A DNA stretch of 64,000 nt from Marinifilum fragile JCM 15579 (GCF_001310955.1 NZ_BAZX01000022.1:1-64000); one strand, 5' to 3'. Shown: positions 8,506 to 18,465, counted from the stretch's first letter. Numbers and translations are program-made. The notes: generated from the letters alone by a model not told the origin.

Positions 8506-8537
8506 AAAGGATCAACGATAGTTGGTCCTTTTTTTTT
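8506..8537 (+). terminator. intrinsic terminator of tRNA-Leu copy 2
   Basis: AAAGGATCAAC (8506-8516) pairs with GTTGGTCCTTT (8521-8531) around loop GATA and is followed by a T-run. The loop differs by one base from that of copy 1. Confidence 0.85.
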
Positions 8538-8671
8538 GTATATCTCTCAAAGCTCTTTATGGCTTATTCTGGTAGTTTGTATGCTGAATCAATGCATTTG
8601 TACTTAAAATTTGTAAATCTGCTTATTCCTGTTCAAATTGGGTTTCTGATACTAAATTAATACTTGTTGAT

Positions 8672-9562
8672 ATGAGGATTTTATTGTTAGTCTGTTTGTG
8701 TTTTTCATTATCGACCAATGCACAATTGCCTGAAGTTGCGAGCGGAACCATAAAAAGGTTTGAAAACTTTGAGTCAAAATATATAGTTCCTAGAAATGTT
8801 GATGTTTGGTTGCCAGACGGATATACAGCGGATAAAAAGTATGCGGTTTTATACATGCACGATGGTCAGATGCTATATGATGCAACTAAAAGTTGGAACA
8901 AACAGGAATGGATGGTTGATGAAGTGGTTTCTAAACTAATTAATGAGGGAATTATAGAAGATTGCATTGTTGTTGGAGTTTGGAATGGAGGTAAATATCG
9001 TCACAGTGATTATTTTCCTGAAAAAGCGGCCAGCTATTTACCCTTGGAATTGGAAAAACAGTTGAAAGATACTTTATTGGGAGATTTGAGAGCAGACGAA
9101 TACCTAAAGTTTCTAACCAAAGAATTAAAACCCTTTATCGACAAGAATTTTTCTGTAAAAACCGATAAAGCCAATACATATATAGCAGGTTCCAGCATGG
9201 GAGGATTAATTTCGATGTATGCCATTTGTGAATATCCTGATGTATTTGAGGCTGCGGCTTGTATATCTACTCATTGGCCAGGTGATACTAAAATAAGTGA
9301 TAACAAAATTCCAGAAGCCTTTTATTCTTACCTGAAAAACAATCTACCTTCTCCGGAAAATCACAAAATCTATTTTGATTATGGAACGGAAACCCTTGAT
9401 AGCTTATACAAACCATTACAGATGGAGGTAGATAAAATCATGAGACAGAAAGGATACTCAAAAGAGAACTGGATTACAATGGAATTTGAAGGAGAGAACC
9501 ACTCCGAAGCTTCCTGGTGCAAAAGATTGCATATCCCTATTTCTTTTGTTATGAAGAAATAA
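8672..9562 (+). CDS. secreted alpha/beta-hydrolase, putative esterase (esterase D-like)
   Basis: 296 residues with an N-terminal signal peptide (MRILLLVCLCFSLSTNA). The sequence VDVWLPDGY..YAVLYMHDGQ and the nucleophile elbow YIAGSSMGGLISMYA (catalytic Ser, about residue 174) are typical of the putative esterase (PF00756) family that includes enterobactin esterases and feruloyl esterases. The closing histidine is probably in EGENHSEASW, near residue 275. It probably acts in the periplasm on an ester substrate that cannot be named from sequence. It is a single gene with its own terminator. Confidence 0.85.
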   Translation: MRILLLVCLCFSLSTNAQLPEVASGTIKRFENFESKYIVPRNVDVWLPDGYTADKKYAVLYMHDGQMLYDATKSWNKQEWMVDEVVSKLINEGIIEDCIVVGVWNGGKYRHSDYFPEKAASYLPLELEKQLKDTLLGDLRADEYLKFLTKELKPFIDKNFSVKTDKANTYIAGSSMGGLISMYAICEYPDVFEAAACISTHWPGDTKISDNKIPEAFYSYLKNNLPSPENHKIYFDYGTETLDSLYKPLQMEVDKIMRQKGYSKENWITMEFEGENHSEASWCKRLHIPISFVMKK

Positions 9563-9570
9563 GACAGTTA

Positions 9571-9598
9571 AGGCTTCCATTCTGGAAGTCTTTTTTTT
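9571..9598 (+). terminator. intrinsic terminator of the esterase gene
   Basis: AGGCTTCCA (9571-9579) pairs with TGGAAGTCT (9583-9591) with one wobble and a three-base loop, followed by a T-run. Confidence 0.88.
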
Positions 9599-9634
9599 GT
9601 TTATTGGATTAGTTGGATTTCGTATCTTAAGGAT

Positions 9635-10582
9635 ATGACAGCAAAAACACTTTCTCAAATTCTGAACATCAAACATCCTATTCTGATGGCACCTATGTTT
9701 TTGGTGTCGAATACTGATATGATTATTGCAGCCTTGGAAATGGGCTGTACTGGTGCAATACCTGCACACAATTATAGGACTGACAAGGAACTGCGTAATG
9801 CTATATATACAATCAGAAATAGCAATGATAAAGCTTTTGGATTTAATTTAATTGTCAATAAGTCCAATCCGAAATACCGAAAACAACTCTTAACGCTTCT
9901 CGATCTTAAAGTGGATTATATCATCACTTCCTTAGGGAGTCCGCGTGAAGTAATTGAAAAATGCAAACCTTTAGGCATTAAAGTATTTTGCGACGTGGTT
10001 GATGTGAAGTATGCACAGAAAGTAGAACAACTTGGCGCTGATGCTGTAATTGCCGTTAATTCTGATGCAGGTGGACATTGTGGTAGTATAAAAGCTGTAG
10101 ATTTGATTCAACAATTAAGAGCAGAAATAAATATTCCTATCATTTCAGCTGGTGGGGTAACCAATTGCAATGATATTAAATCTATAATCGAATGTGGTGC
10201 TGCAGGAGTATCTGTAGGAACCATTTTTATTGCCAGTCATGAGTCTCCTGTGAGTAATGAATACAAACAGGCTCTTGTAAATTTTGGTTCAGATGATATT
10301 ATAAAAATTACAAAGCTAACAGGATCTCCACTAACCGTTATCAACACTCCATATGTACAAAAAATAGGAACAAAGGAAAATATTCTGGAATGGATGATTC
10401 ATAATAGTCCGCAATTGAAGAAGTATGCTAAAATGATATTGGCATGGAAAGGAATGAGGAAAGTTCAGCAATCCGCATTCAAAGCAGGATATGACAATGT
10501 ATGGTGTGCAGGACCAGCAATTGGTGCAATTAGAGAGGTTCGATTCGTAAAGGAAATTATAAATGATTTAATTGAAGATTAA
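9635..10582 (+). CDS. nitronate monooxygenase-like FMN oxidoreductase
   Basis: 315 residues forming a TIM barrel. It has the N-terminal ILMAPMFLVSNTDM, the FMN-contact segment ADAVIAVNSDAGGHCG (about residues 135-150) with the GGH(C)G signature of the 2-nitropropane dioxygenase/nitronate monooxygenase family, then PIISAGGV and GAAGVSVGTIFIAS for phosphate binding. Family members oxidise alkyl nitronates or reduce quinones, and some are enoyl-ACP reductases (FabK-like), so substrate assignment is open. It is convergent with the DUF6155 gene, with stop codons directly abutting. Confidence 0.85.
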   Translation: MTAKTLSQILNIKHPILMAPMFLVSNTDMIIAALEMGCTGAIPAHNYRTDKELRNAIYTIRNSNDKAFGFNLIVNKSNPKYRKQLLTLLDLKVDYIITSLGSPREVIEKCKPLGIKVFCDVVDVKYAQKVEQLGADAVIAVNSDAGGHCGSIKAVDLIQQLRAEINIPIISAGGVTNCNDIKSIIECGAAGVSVGTIFIASHESPVSNEYKQALVNFGSDDIIKITKLTGSPLTVINTPYVQKIGTKENILEWMIHNSPQLKKYAKMILAWKGMRKVQQSAFKAGYDNVWCAGPAIGAIREVRFVKEIINDLIED

Positions 10583-11086
10583 TTATTTGTAAGCCATCAT
10601 AAATCCTTTGCTGTTCATCCAGTTTTGATCTATCGATTCATCAACGATCTTATTCAATCGAGCCTTAAACTCATTATCCAGACTATTGTCACGAATGTAT
10701 TTCACGGCCTCCTGAAATGATTTAAGCATGCTTTTATAGAATGATTCCTGCTTGATAAATTGTTCGGTTGTATAGGTTTGAGCCACTTCAATATTGTAGA
10801 GCATGATATCAGCAATTAAGGAAGAATCTACACCTAATCTTTTAAAGTGCCTGATGTAGCTCTGAGCAACAGAGCGTCTCATTTTTGCTTTTCTGCCATT
10901 AACAGGAAAATATTCTTTGGAGATCTTGAATTTACATTCCTCCATCAGTTTGTTTTCCTTGGGATTAAAAGCAAAATCATAAAACTCCTTAACATCTTTG
11001 AATCTGGTATACAAATCAATTATTTGATCTTGTAATTGTTCTTTAGTGAGGTGATGAATGTATTCTTTTAAGTCTTTCTTGCTCAT
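10583..11086 (-). CDS. DUF6155 family protein
   Basis: 167 residues, highly charged and alpha-helical, starting MSKKDLKEYIHHLTKEQLQDQIIDLYTRF. The LKxxLxxLxxxxLxxxIxxLYxxF heptad-like start, the FNPKE motif at about residues 40-44, and the PVNGRKAKMRRSVAQSYIRHFKRLG segment are characteristic of DUF6155, a Bacteroidota family of unknown function. There is no signal peptide, so it is cytosolic. Its stop codon abuts that of the convergent flavin oxidoreductase, leaving no room for a shared terminator. Confidence 0.7.
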   Translation of the reverse strand: MSKKDLKEYIHHLTKEQLQDQIIDLYTRFKDVKEFYDFAFNPKENKLMEECKFKISKEYFPVNGRKAKMRRSVAQSYIRHFKRLGVDSSLIADIMLYNIEVAQTYTTEQFIKQESFYKSMLKSFQEAVKYIRDNSLDNEFKARLNKIVDESIDQNWMNSKGFMMAYK

Positions 11087-11188
11087 ATCAGGAAATTGAA
11101 ATCCAAAGGTAAGATAAATAGCAATTGAATCAAGAATTGACCATTGGCATTTTACAGGTTAGTTATCCATGATTAGCAGAAGTAATCT

Positions 11189-11230
11189 AAAAAAAGAACC
11201 GATAGTTAATGATTTGTTACCTATCGGTTC
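11189..11230 (-). terminator. intrinsic terminator of gltB-gltD
   Basis: On the minus strand GAACCGATAG (11221-11230) pairs perfectly with CTATCGGTTC (11196-11205) around a 15-base loop, and a run of T (11189-11195) follows. It lies about 45 bases past the gltD stop. Confidence 0.85.
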
Positions 11231-11275
11231 CTAAACTCAACTGCCTATGCTTTGTGTGGGCTTATTGTATATTTT

Positions 11276-12696
11276 CTACTTTCTTAGATACTTATGAATT
11301 GAATATGCAGTTTTTCTGCCGCTATCCAAAGCACGTACTACAAGGCTTGCACCAGTAGTGGCATCACCACAACAAAAAATCTTTGAGTTAGAAGTTTTGC
11401 CTTGGATATCGGTTTTAATATTACCTCTTGCATCCAAATCTAAACCCAATTCACTTACCAATCCTTCGTGTATCGGATGAACAAAGCCCATTGCCAATAG
11501 AACCAAGTCCGCATCAATTGTTTCTTCTGTACCTGGAATCTCTTTCATCTGAAATTGTCCATGGGCATCTTTTGTCCATTCAATTTGTACAATTTCAAGT
11601 TGATTAACTTGTCCATTTTCTCCTTTAAATTGCTTCGAACTCAAAGACCAACGTCTTTTACATCCTTCCAAATGAGACTTGAGGTTCTTAAAGTGTTTGG
11701 CCAGTAAGGCCAAGGATTGTGTTCCTCTCTTTCTGCTGGTGGCTTAGGTAACAATTCAATTTGAAGTACCGATTTTGCCTTTTGGCGTACTGATGTCCCC
11801 ACACAGTCAGAACCTGTATCACCACCGCCAATTACTACCACATTTTTACCTTTAGCAGAGATTCTTTCCTGCTTGCTAAATTCATCACCACGAACCACTT
11901 TGTTTTGTTGTTTTAGAAAGTCCATAGCAAAATGAATTCCGCTTAAATCACGGCCTTCGATAGGTAAGTCACGTGGTTTCATTGCTCCAATTGCAAGACA
12001 AATGGCATCGTATTCCTTTTCCAAGTCAGCGAATGATACATTTACACCAATATCTTGATTGGTTTTAAATTCAATTCCCTCTTCAACAAACAATTCCAAT
12101 CTTCTATCAATAACATGTTTGTCGAGTTTAAAATCGGGAATACCATATCTTAGCAAACCACCAATGGCATCATCTCTTTCGAACACTGTTACGCTGTGTC
12201 CGGCTTGGTTTAAAAGATCGGCTACGGACAAACCTGCAGGACCAGATCCTATAATCGCTACTTTTTTACCTGTTCTTTTGGCAACAGGTCTAGCTTTGAT
12301 ATATCCGTAATCAAATGCCTTTTCAATTACAGATGCTTCATTTTCGCGAATGGTAACCGGTGAATTATGCAATGACAGCACACATGATTTTTCACATGGA
12401 GCAGGGCATACTCTTCCTGTAAACTCAGGAAAACTATTGGTGGACTGAAGAATCTGAGCTGCTTCTTCCCAATTCTCTCTATAAATTGCATCCTGCCATT
12501 CAGGTATTTTACTTGAGGTTGGACAAGCCCAGTGACAGAAAGGAATGCCACAATCCATACATCTTGATGCCTGATCAATTCTGTCTTCCAAGTTCAAAGT
12601 TTGTTCTACTTCTCCAAAATCTCCAATTCTATCTCTTACCGGACGATAACCGGCCTCTTTTCTTTTTATCTCTAAAAAACCTTTCGGATTTCCCAT
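11276..12696 (-). CDS. gltD: glutamate synthase small subunit GltD, frameshifted
   Basis: NADPH-dependent beta subunit of glutamate synthase, which passes electrons to GltB. The N-terminal Fe-S region has the cysteine clusters CMDCGIPFCHWACP and RVCPAPCEKSCV. The first dinucleotide fold is KKVAIIGSGPAGLSVADLL (FAD) and the second is KNVVVIGGGDTGSDCVG (NADPH). The closing FAD motif KIFCCGDATTGASLVVRA is in the second frame. The frames join at NTLRTSS-(S)HLEGCKRRWSL around 11672-11680; restoring one missing base recreates the canonical sequence. Total length is about 473 residues, as usual. It is co-oriented with gltB, 85 bases downstream. Confidence 0.95.
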
Positions 12697-12722
12697 AATC
12701 TTTCAATTTACAGTTATCAGTC

Positions 12723-12767
12723 AACAGTTATCAATCTGTAAAACAATATAGTTCATTGATAACTGTT
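12723..12767. repeat. inverted repeat between gltB and gltD
   Basis: AACAGTTATCAAT (12723-12735) is perfectly complementary to ATTGATAACTGTT (12755-12767). An additional CAGTTATCA lies just to the left. It may form an intercistronic stem that tunes the gltB:gltD ratio or protects the mRNA. Confidence 0.6.
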
Positions 12768-12781
12768 CTCTGTTTATTGAT

Positions 12782-15700
12782 TTACTCATGTACCTCTGTT
12801 TGTGATTGTGCCTGCTTCAGCTTGCGACGAATCTTCATCAGTTTCTTCTCTTCCAATACTTTCTTGTATTCGTAAGGAATTACCTTAACGAAATGAGGAA
12901 GATATTCATCCCAATGAGTTAAAACATTAGAGGCAACACTACTTTGAGTTAGAAGTAAATGTTGATGTATCAAGCCTTGAAGCTCATGTATATCTTGCAG
13001 ATTTTCTACTGGTTCAAGAGATACTAAGCTTTGATTACAAAAATAATCCAATTGTCCTTCCATATTCAGAACATAGGCAATACCACCACTCATACCTGCG
13101 GCAAAGTTTCTACCAGTAGGTCCCAAGATCACTACACGACCACCAGTCATGTATTCGCAACCATGATCCCCAACGCCTTCAACCACAGCTTTCGCACCAG
13201 AGTTTCTCACACAGAAACGTTCTCCTGCCATACCTCTAATGTAGGCTTCACCATTTGTTGCCCCATACAAAGCAGTATTACCAATGATAATCTGCTTTTC
13301 AGGTTTAAACGTAGTTTTGTTTGGTGGTTGAACCACGATTTTACCACCCGAAAGACCCTTTCCGAAATAGTCATTTGAATCACCTTCCAGTTTAAATGTC
13401 ACACCTTTCTCAAGGAATGCTCCAAAACTTTGTCCTGCTGAACCTCTAAATCGACAATATATGGTGTCCTCTTCTAATTCTCGTTTTGGTTTTAAAGCCG
13501 CAACTTTACCTGATAACATGGCACCGGTTGTACGATCTGTATTCTTAATTTTCGAATCAATCCATACTTTTTCACCATCATGTAAGGCCTTTTCAGCTTG
13601 TTTGATTAGTTCATGATCCAATACCTCGCCAATCGATTTAATTGTAGCATTAACACCACACAATTCATGTCCATCAGTTTCTGGTAAGTGTAATAAGTTT
13701 TGAATGTCAACTGTATCTGCTTTCCATTTCTTGATATCCTTACGTTTTACCAATAGATCTGATCTACCAACCAAATCATCAAACTTGCGAACTCCAAGCT
13801 CAGCCATTAACTCTCTACATTCCTCTGCAAGGAAAGTGAAGAAGTTTACTACCCATTCCGAGCGTCCAAGGAATTTTTCTCTTAACTCTTTATTTTGAGT
13901 TGCAATTCCCACAGGACAAGTATTTAGGTGACACTTACGCATCATTACACAACCTAAAACTACCAGAGTACTTGTGGCAAAACCAAACTCTTCAGCTCCT
14001 AATAAAGCCATAGAAATGATATCTCTACCTGTTTTCAGCTGGCCATCGGTTTGTAGTTTAATTCTTCCTCTAAGGCCGTTAAGTACCAATGTCTGCTGAG
14101 CTTCAGCTAGCCCTAGTTCTACAGGTAAACCTGCATTTTTAATGGAACTCAATGGACTTGCACCTGTACCACCTTCGGCACCGCTAATTACAATTAAATC
14201 AGCGTTGGCTTTGGCAACACCAGCAGCAACTGTACCAACACCGTTTTCAGATACTAATTTCACACTTACACATGCTGTTGGATTCACATTTTTTAAATCG
14301 TAGATCAACTGTGCCAAATCCTCAATTGAATAAATATCGTGATGTGGAGGAGGAGAGATCAACGTAATTCCCGGTGTTGAATTTCTCAACTTGGCAATTA
14401 TCTTATCCACCTTAAAGCCCGGTAACTGTCCTCCTTCGCCTGGTTTTGCACCTTGTGCTACCTTAATTTGTAGCTCATCAGCATTCACCAAATAGCCAGT
14501 ATTCACACCAAATCGACCAGAAGCAATTTGCTTGATAGAGCTGCGTGCGCTGGAGAAGAACCTTTTGGCACTTTCTCCACCTTCACCAGTGTTACTTCTA
14601 CCACCGATCTGATTCATGGCGATTGCCAATGCCTCGTGTGCTTCTTTTGAAATAGATCCGTAAGACATTGCACCGGTACAGAATCGCTTCATGATATTTT
14701 CTACAGGCTCAACCTCAGAAATATCAATAGGATTTGATTTGAAATCGAAATATCCGCGCAAGAAGTTTGGATTTCTGGTTTCTGCATCAACTAATTTCGA
14801 ATACTCTTTGTATTTGGCATAGTTGTTTGTTCTTGTCGACCATTGTAATAAACCAATCGATTCTGGATTCCAACTGTGTTTCTCACCGTTTTTGCGGTAA
14901 TGAATACTTCCATTGGTGGTTAATAAATCCTGATTTTCAAAAGGATCTTTCTCAGTAAATGCTTTCTTATGATGACATAGCATCTCTTCAGAGATCTCCT
15001 TTAAACCAACTCCACCAATTCTTGATGCAGTACCTGTAAAATACTTATTAATTACTTCATTACTGATACCTAAAGCCTCATAAATTTGTGCTCCCAAGTA
15101 ACTTCCAATAGTCGAGATACCCATCTTCGACATCACTTTAAGTAATCCTTTGTCCACAGATTTGATATAGTTTTTACGAGCTGACTTATATTCTAAGCTA
15201 ATTCTACCTTCTTTTACAAGCTTATCAATTACGGCATAACTCATGTATGGGTTGATAACACTGGCACCATAAGCAATTAATAGCGCGAAATGATTTACCT
15301 CACGAGCTTCTCCTGTTTCAACAACCAAACCAATTTGCATTCTCTTTCGCTTCTTGATCAAGTGGTGATGAACAGCAGCAACAGCTAACAAAACAGGAAT
15401 AGGAGCCATTGTTTTGCTTACATTTCTATCGGTAAGGATGATATAGTTCTTTTTATCATCTACAGCCTTTTCTGCAAGCTTACAAAGGGAATCCAAAGCA
15501 TATTCAAGACCTTGACCATTATCGGCAGCCTTGAAAAGCATATCAAGCGTTGCATGTCTAAATTCCTCATGTCTCAACTTCTTGATTTTTCCAAGGTCTG
15601 TATTCGTAATCAATGGACTCTTGAATCGAATCAACTTACAATGCTGTGGTGTCTCATCTAACAGATTCTTTTGAACCGCTCCAATATAGTTGGTCAAATC

Positions 15701-17308
15701 CATTACCAGATTCTCACGAATAGAATCAATCGGTGGATTGGTTACCTGTGCAAAAAGCTGACGGAAATAGTTAAAAAGCAAATGAGGTTTTTCTGATAAG
15801 GCTGGAATAGGGGAGTCATTACCCATTGAGCCAACGGGTTCTTGACCGCCTGTAGCCATAGGCAAAATAATGCGCTCAAAATCCTCTTTGGAATAACCAA
15901 ATACATCCTTGCAAACTTCGAAATGATCCCCGATGTCCGATGGTACTCTTTTTTCAACAGGAATTGCCTTAAGATCCAATCTGTTCTCTTTTAGCCAATT
16001 TTGATAAGGATTTCTATAAGTCAATTGTGATTTTACCTCCTGATCAGGAATGATAATACCCAATTGAGTATCTACCAATAATAGCTTTCCAGGACGCAAT
16101 CTTCCTTTCTCCTTGATTTCTTCTGCTTTAAAATTTTGGATACCAACTTCCGAGCCCATTACAATCATATCATCCTGAGTAATGACATAACGAGATGGAC
16201 GCAATCCGTTTCTATCCAAGGTACCTCCAATATATCTACCATCTGAGAATACCAAAGATGCAGGACCATCCCAAGGTTCCATAAAGGTTGAATGATACTC
16301 ATAAAAGGCCTTTAAACTATCTGGAATTGGATTCTTTTCATTCCACGATTCAGGCACCATCATACTTAAGGCATGAGGTAAACTTCTACCTGTTAAGAAA
16401 AGGAATTCCAGAACATTATCGAATGAAGCAGAATCACTTTTGTTTGGCTCTACAACTGGGAATAGTTTTTTTATGTCTTCTCCATAAAGTTCCGACTTTA
16501 AAAGAGATTCACGAGCCTGCATCCATAAACGGTTACCTTTAATGGTATTAATCTCTCCGTTATGAGCAACAATGCGGAAAGGTTGCGCCAAATCCCATGA
16601 AGGGAAGGTGTTGGTGCTAAATCTGGAGTGTACCATGGCAATGGCCGATTCCATTCTTGGATCCTGCAAATCGCCAAAATACTTTCCAAGTTGATCGCTG
16701 GCAAACATTCCTTTGTAAACAATTACCTTAGATGATAAGCTTGGGATGTAAAACATCTCTTTTTCTTTCATCTTGGTAGCTCTAACATAGCTCTCGGCTT
16801 GTTTTCTGGCAAGATACAAACGACGTTCTAAGTCATCTTGTTCGTAGTTTCCACCAATAAAGATTTGTTTAATTACGGGTTCCGATTGTCTTGCAATTAC
16901 CCCAATTGCGTTAGTGTCTGTTGGGACATCACGTAATTGAAGAAATTCCAATCCCTCTTCTTCCAGAATTTGAATTAAGACTTCAATACAAAATTTCTCC
17001 TCTGTTTCGTCCTGTGGTAAGAAAATGAGTCCTGTTCCATACTTACCGGCTAATGGAAGTTTAATGCCAATTTTCTTATAAAAACTGTGTGGCACTTGCA
17101 TCAAGATGCCTGCACCATCTCCACTTACATTATCGGCTCCACGAGCACCTCTGTGTTCCATATTGCATAGAACTTCCAGACCGCGCGTAATAATTTCGTA
17201 CGATTTTTTTCCTTTAATATTGGCTACAAAGCCAATTCCACAATTGTCATGTTCATTCATCGGGTCGTACAGACCCTGTCGACTTGGTCTTAGGTTTCGC
17301 ATAGGCAT
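12782..17308 (-). CDS. gltB: glutamate synthase large subunit GltB
   Basis: 1508 residues, the full family length. A short propeptide precedes DNCGIGFVANI, where the Cys (about residue 22) becomes the N-terminal nucleophile of the class II glutaminase domain (to about 430). The central domain follows, then the FMN/2-oxoglutarate synthase barrel with GEGGESAKRF and KPGEGGQLPG, and the 3Fe-4S ligands CVMMRKCHLNTCPVGIATQ. The C-terminal beta-helix carries the GxGxG repeats (GKGLSGGKIVV, GATNGEAYIRGMAGERF). It converts glutamine plus 2-oxoglutarate to two glutamates, the precursor for the neighbouring arginine pathway. It is the first gene of gltB-gltD. Confidence 0.98.
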   Translation of the reverse strand: MPMRNLRPSRQGLYDPMNEHDNCGIGFVANIKGKKSYEIITRGLEVLCNMEHRGARGADNVSGDGAGILMQVPHSFYKKIGIKLPLAGKYGTGLIFLPQDETEEKFCIEVLIQILEEEGLEFLQLRDVPTDTNAIGVIARQSEPVIKQIFIGGNYEQDDLERRLYLARKQAESYVRATKMKEKEMFYIPSLSSKVIVYKGMFASDQLGKYFGDLQDPRMESAIAMVHSRFSTNTFPSWDLAQPFRIVAHNGEINTIKGNRLWMQARESLLKSELYGEDIKKLFPVVEPNKSDSASFDNVLEFLFLTGRSLPHALSMMVPESWNEKNPIPDSLKAFYEYHSTFMEPWDGPASLVFSDGRYIGGTLDRNGLRPSRYVITQDDMIVMGSEVGIQNFKAEEIKEKGRLRPGKLLLVDTQLGIIIPDQEVKSQLTYRNPYQNWLKENRLDLKAIPVEKRVPSDIGDHFEVCKDVFGYSKEDFERIILPMATGGQEPVGSMGNDSPIPALSEKPHLLFNYFRQLFAQVTNPPIDSIRENLVMDLTNYIGAVQKNLLDETPQHCKLIRFKSPLITNTDLGKIKKLRHEEFRHATLDMLFKAADNGQGLEYALDSLCKLAEKAVDDKKNYIILTDRNVSKTMAPIPVLLAVAAVHHHLIKKRKRMQIGLVVETGEAREVNHFALLIAYGASVINPYMSYAVIDKLVKEGRISLEYKSARKNYIKSVDKGLLKVMSKMGISTIGSYLGAQIYEALGISNEVINKYFTGTASRIGGVGLKEISEEMLCHHKKAFTEKDPFENQDLLTTNGSIHYRKNGEKHSWNPESIGLLQWSTRTNNYAKYKEYSKLVDAETRNPNFLRGYFDFKSNPIDISEVEPVENIMKRFCTGAMSYGSISKEAHEALAIAMNQIGGRSNTGEGGESAKRFFSSARSSIKQIASGRFGVNTGYLVNADELQIKVAQGAKPGEGGQLPGFKVDKIIAKLRNSTPGITLISPPPHHDIYSIEDLAQLIYDLKNVNPTACVSVKLVSENGVGTVAAGVAKANADLIVISGAEGGTGASPLSSIKNAGLPVELGLAEAQQTLVLNGLRGRIKLQTDGQLKTGRDIISMALLGAEEFGFATSTLVVLGCVMMRKCHLNTCPVGIATQNKELREKFLGRSEWVVNFFTFLAEECRELMAELGVRKFDDLVGRSDLLVKRKDIKKWKADTVDIQNLLHLPETDGHELCGVNATIKSIGEVLDHELIKQAEKALHDGEKVWIDSKIKNTDRTTGAMLSGKVAALKPKRELEEDTIYCRFRGSAGQSFGAFLEKGVTFKLEGDSNDYFGKGLSGGKIVVQPPNKTTFKPEKQIIIGNTALYGATNGEAYIRGMAGERFCVRNSGAKAVVEGVGDHGCEYMTGGRVVILGPTGRNFAAGMSGGIAYVLNMEGQLDYFCNQSLVSLEPVENLQDIHELQGLIHQHLLLTQSSVASNVLTHWDEYLPHFVKVIPYEYKKVLEEKKLMKIRRKLKQAQSQTEVHE

Positions 17309-17484
17309 TATTTAAGTGCGAAGCCAGGCCATGATTTTTCTTTTTTGAAGACACTGAGCAATGAGAAAGTCCCCAACTATCTCTGTTATTCAGTAGCGAC
17401 ACAATGAATCCGATTGTCGCTGTCTTTAAGAATACATTCTGAAAATGTAGTGATAAAAATTTAAGCTTGTCTAATCCGTTGCAA

Positions 17485-17492
17485 CAAATATA
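17485..17492 (-). promoter_or_regulatory. -7 box TATATTTG of gltB
   Basis: On the minus strand an exact TAnnTTTG, about 175 bases upstream of gltB, with TTG 21 bases further up (complement of 17514-17516). The long leader between the box and gltB contains only trivial ORFs. The rest of 17309-17718 shows no further feature. Confidence 0.5.
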
Positions 17493-17718
17493 GCTTAAAA
17501 AAATGCTTTAAAACAACTATTATTGTTTAGTATTTATTCGCAAACGTTTTAAAACCTGAAAAATGTCATATTTTTTTCTCGCAAAGGTTTTCGTGATAAT
17601 CAGTTGATTACGAAATATCCATAAAGAAACATTTTAAAATTACCTATTTTGGTAATTTTATATTAATGTTAAGTTTTGATGATTGAGCAAAAAAAATATC
17701 CTAAAAAGGATATTATCA

Positions 17719-17994
17719 TTATTTTGCAGTTTCAATAACAGGTTGAACTTTTAAAATTTTAAGAAGTTTCTTTTCAATCCATTTAGGAAGGTATTTTCCA
17801 ATCTTTGTAATAAATTGTTTACCCAAAATATACAAAGAAGAATAAAAGAATACTTTATTTAAGACGTAAACAGATGCAGTAAAGAAAACAACTTTTTTAG
17901 TTCCGGCAAGAATAAAAGGAAAAGAGAAAGTAAGAATAAAAGTAACAACAGCTAAACCAAACAACACAAATCCAACAATTTTTTTCCACTCCAT
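17719..17994 (-). CDS. small membrane protein, transporter-suffix-domain type
   Basis: 91 residues with two hydrophobic segments (VGFVLFGLAVVTFILTFSFP, about 8-27, and VVFFTASVYVLNKVFFYSSLYIL, about 34-56) and a basic C-terminal tail (KIGKYLPKWIEKKLLKIL). The WKKxxGFxLFxxA start, the hydrophobic pair and the LGKxFxxKxxKYxxKW ending resemble the small stand-alone transporter suffix domain proteins of Bacteroidota. The function is unknown. It is monocistronic between gltB and the arginine leader region. Confidence 0.5.
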   Translation of the reverse strand: MEWKKIVGFVLFGLAVVTFILTFSFPFILAGTKKVVFFTASVYVLNKVFFYSSLYILGKQFITKIGKYLPKWIEKKLLKILKVQPVIETAK

Positions 17995-18322
17995 AATGAT
18001 TTCAACTATTTAATTTTTGACAACTAAAGCAATTCTACGGCGCAATTTATAAATGGTTTGAAAAAAATCAACATTTAAAGTGTTAAAAATCATTAACTAA
18101 GCTAAGGGTGAGAACATAAAAAAGACTAATGTATCTTAATTTATATTTGGAAGTTGAATGTGTTCTCAGCCAAAACCTCTACAAAATGGGATAATAAAAG
18201 GCTTACCCTTGAATTTAAATGAGGCTTTTGAAAATATTTTCTATTTTTCTTACGCAAAGGTTTTAAATATGGGGTGTAGTAAAAAAATACTTTTTCATTA
18301 GGATTTTAATTTTTTTTGCACT
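17995..18322. other. intergenic region before the arginine leader array
   Basis: AT-rich. A plus-strand TATATTTG at 18142-18149 is an exact -7 match but lacks an upstream TTG at the right distance. A 48-codon ORF from 18158 has no recognisable features and is probably chance. Nothing else is supported. Confidence 0.4.
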
Positions 18323-18330
18323 TATCTTTG
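18323..18330 (+). promoter_or_regulatory. -7 box TATCTTTG of the arginine leader/operon
   Basis: An exact TAnnTTTG, 23 bases upstream of the first leader ATG. No convincing upstream TTG at 19-20 bases was seen. With a start site about 7 bases downstream the leader RNA would begin around 18337, leaving a 16-base 5' end before leader 1. Confidence 0.6.
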
Positions 18331-18352
18331 TACCCAACAAGTCAAAAGAAGC

Positions 18353-18403
18353 ATGGAAAAAGTATTAATCATTCGACGACGCATTTTTAGATCTTTATTT
18401 TAA
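18353..18403 (+). CDS. arginine leader peptide 1 (16 aa)
   Basis: The ORF encodes MEKVLIIRRRIFRSLF. It carries three consecutive Arg codons (CGA CGA CGC, 18374-18382) and a fourth nearby (AGA, 18389-18391). It is followed 33 bases later by an intrinsic terminator. Such a short ORF with clustered codons for the end product of the downstream operon is the hallmark of ribosome-mediated attenuation. A possible, weak antiterminator is AAGTGTTGG (18414-18422) against CCAAGCTTT (18435-18443), with two mismatches. Confidence 0.8.
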   Translation: MEKVLIIRRRIFRSLF

Positions 18404-18436
18404 CGATAAGGACAAGTGTTGGTATGATTTTTTCCC

Positions 18437-18465
18437 AAGCTTTCCAATTCGGAAAGTTTTTTTTT
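18437..18465 (+). terminator. attenuator terminator 1
   Basis: AAGCTTTCC (18437-18445) pairs with GGAAAGTTT (18451-18459) with one wobble around a five-base loop, followed by a T-run to 18465. It sits between leader 1 and leader 2. Confidence 0.85.

Noticed and set aside
8430..8660. 76-codon ORF across tRNA-Leu copy 2
   Set aside because: It translates a tRNA gene and its terminator; the reverse-strand ORF there is also a shadow.
17309..17341. Tiny ORF MAWLRT before gltB as a leader peptide
   Set aside because: Six codons, no codon cluster for glutamate or glutamine and no terminator.
18158..18304. 48-codon ORF upstream of the arginine leaders
   Set aside because: No recognisable features, no arginine cluster and no terminator; it does not resemble the leader units.
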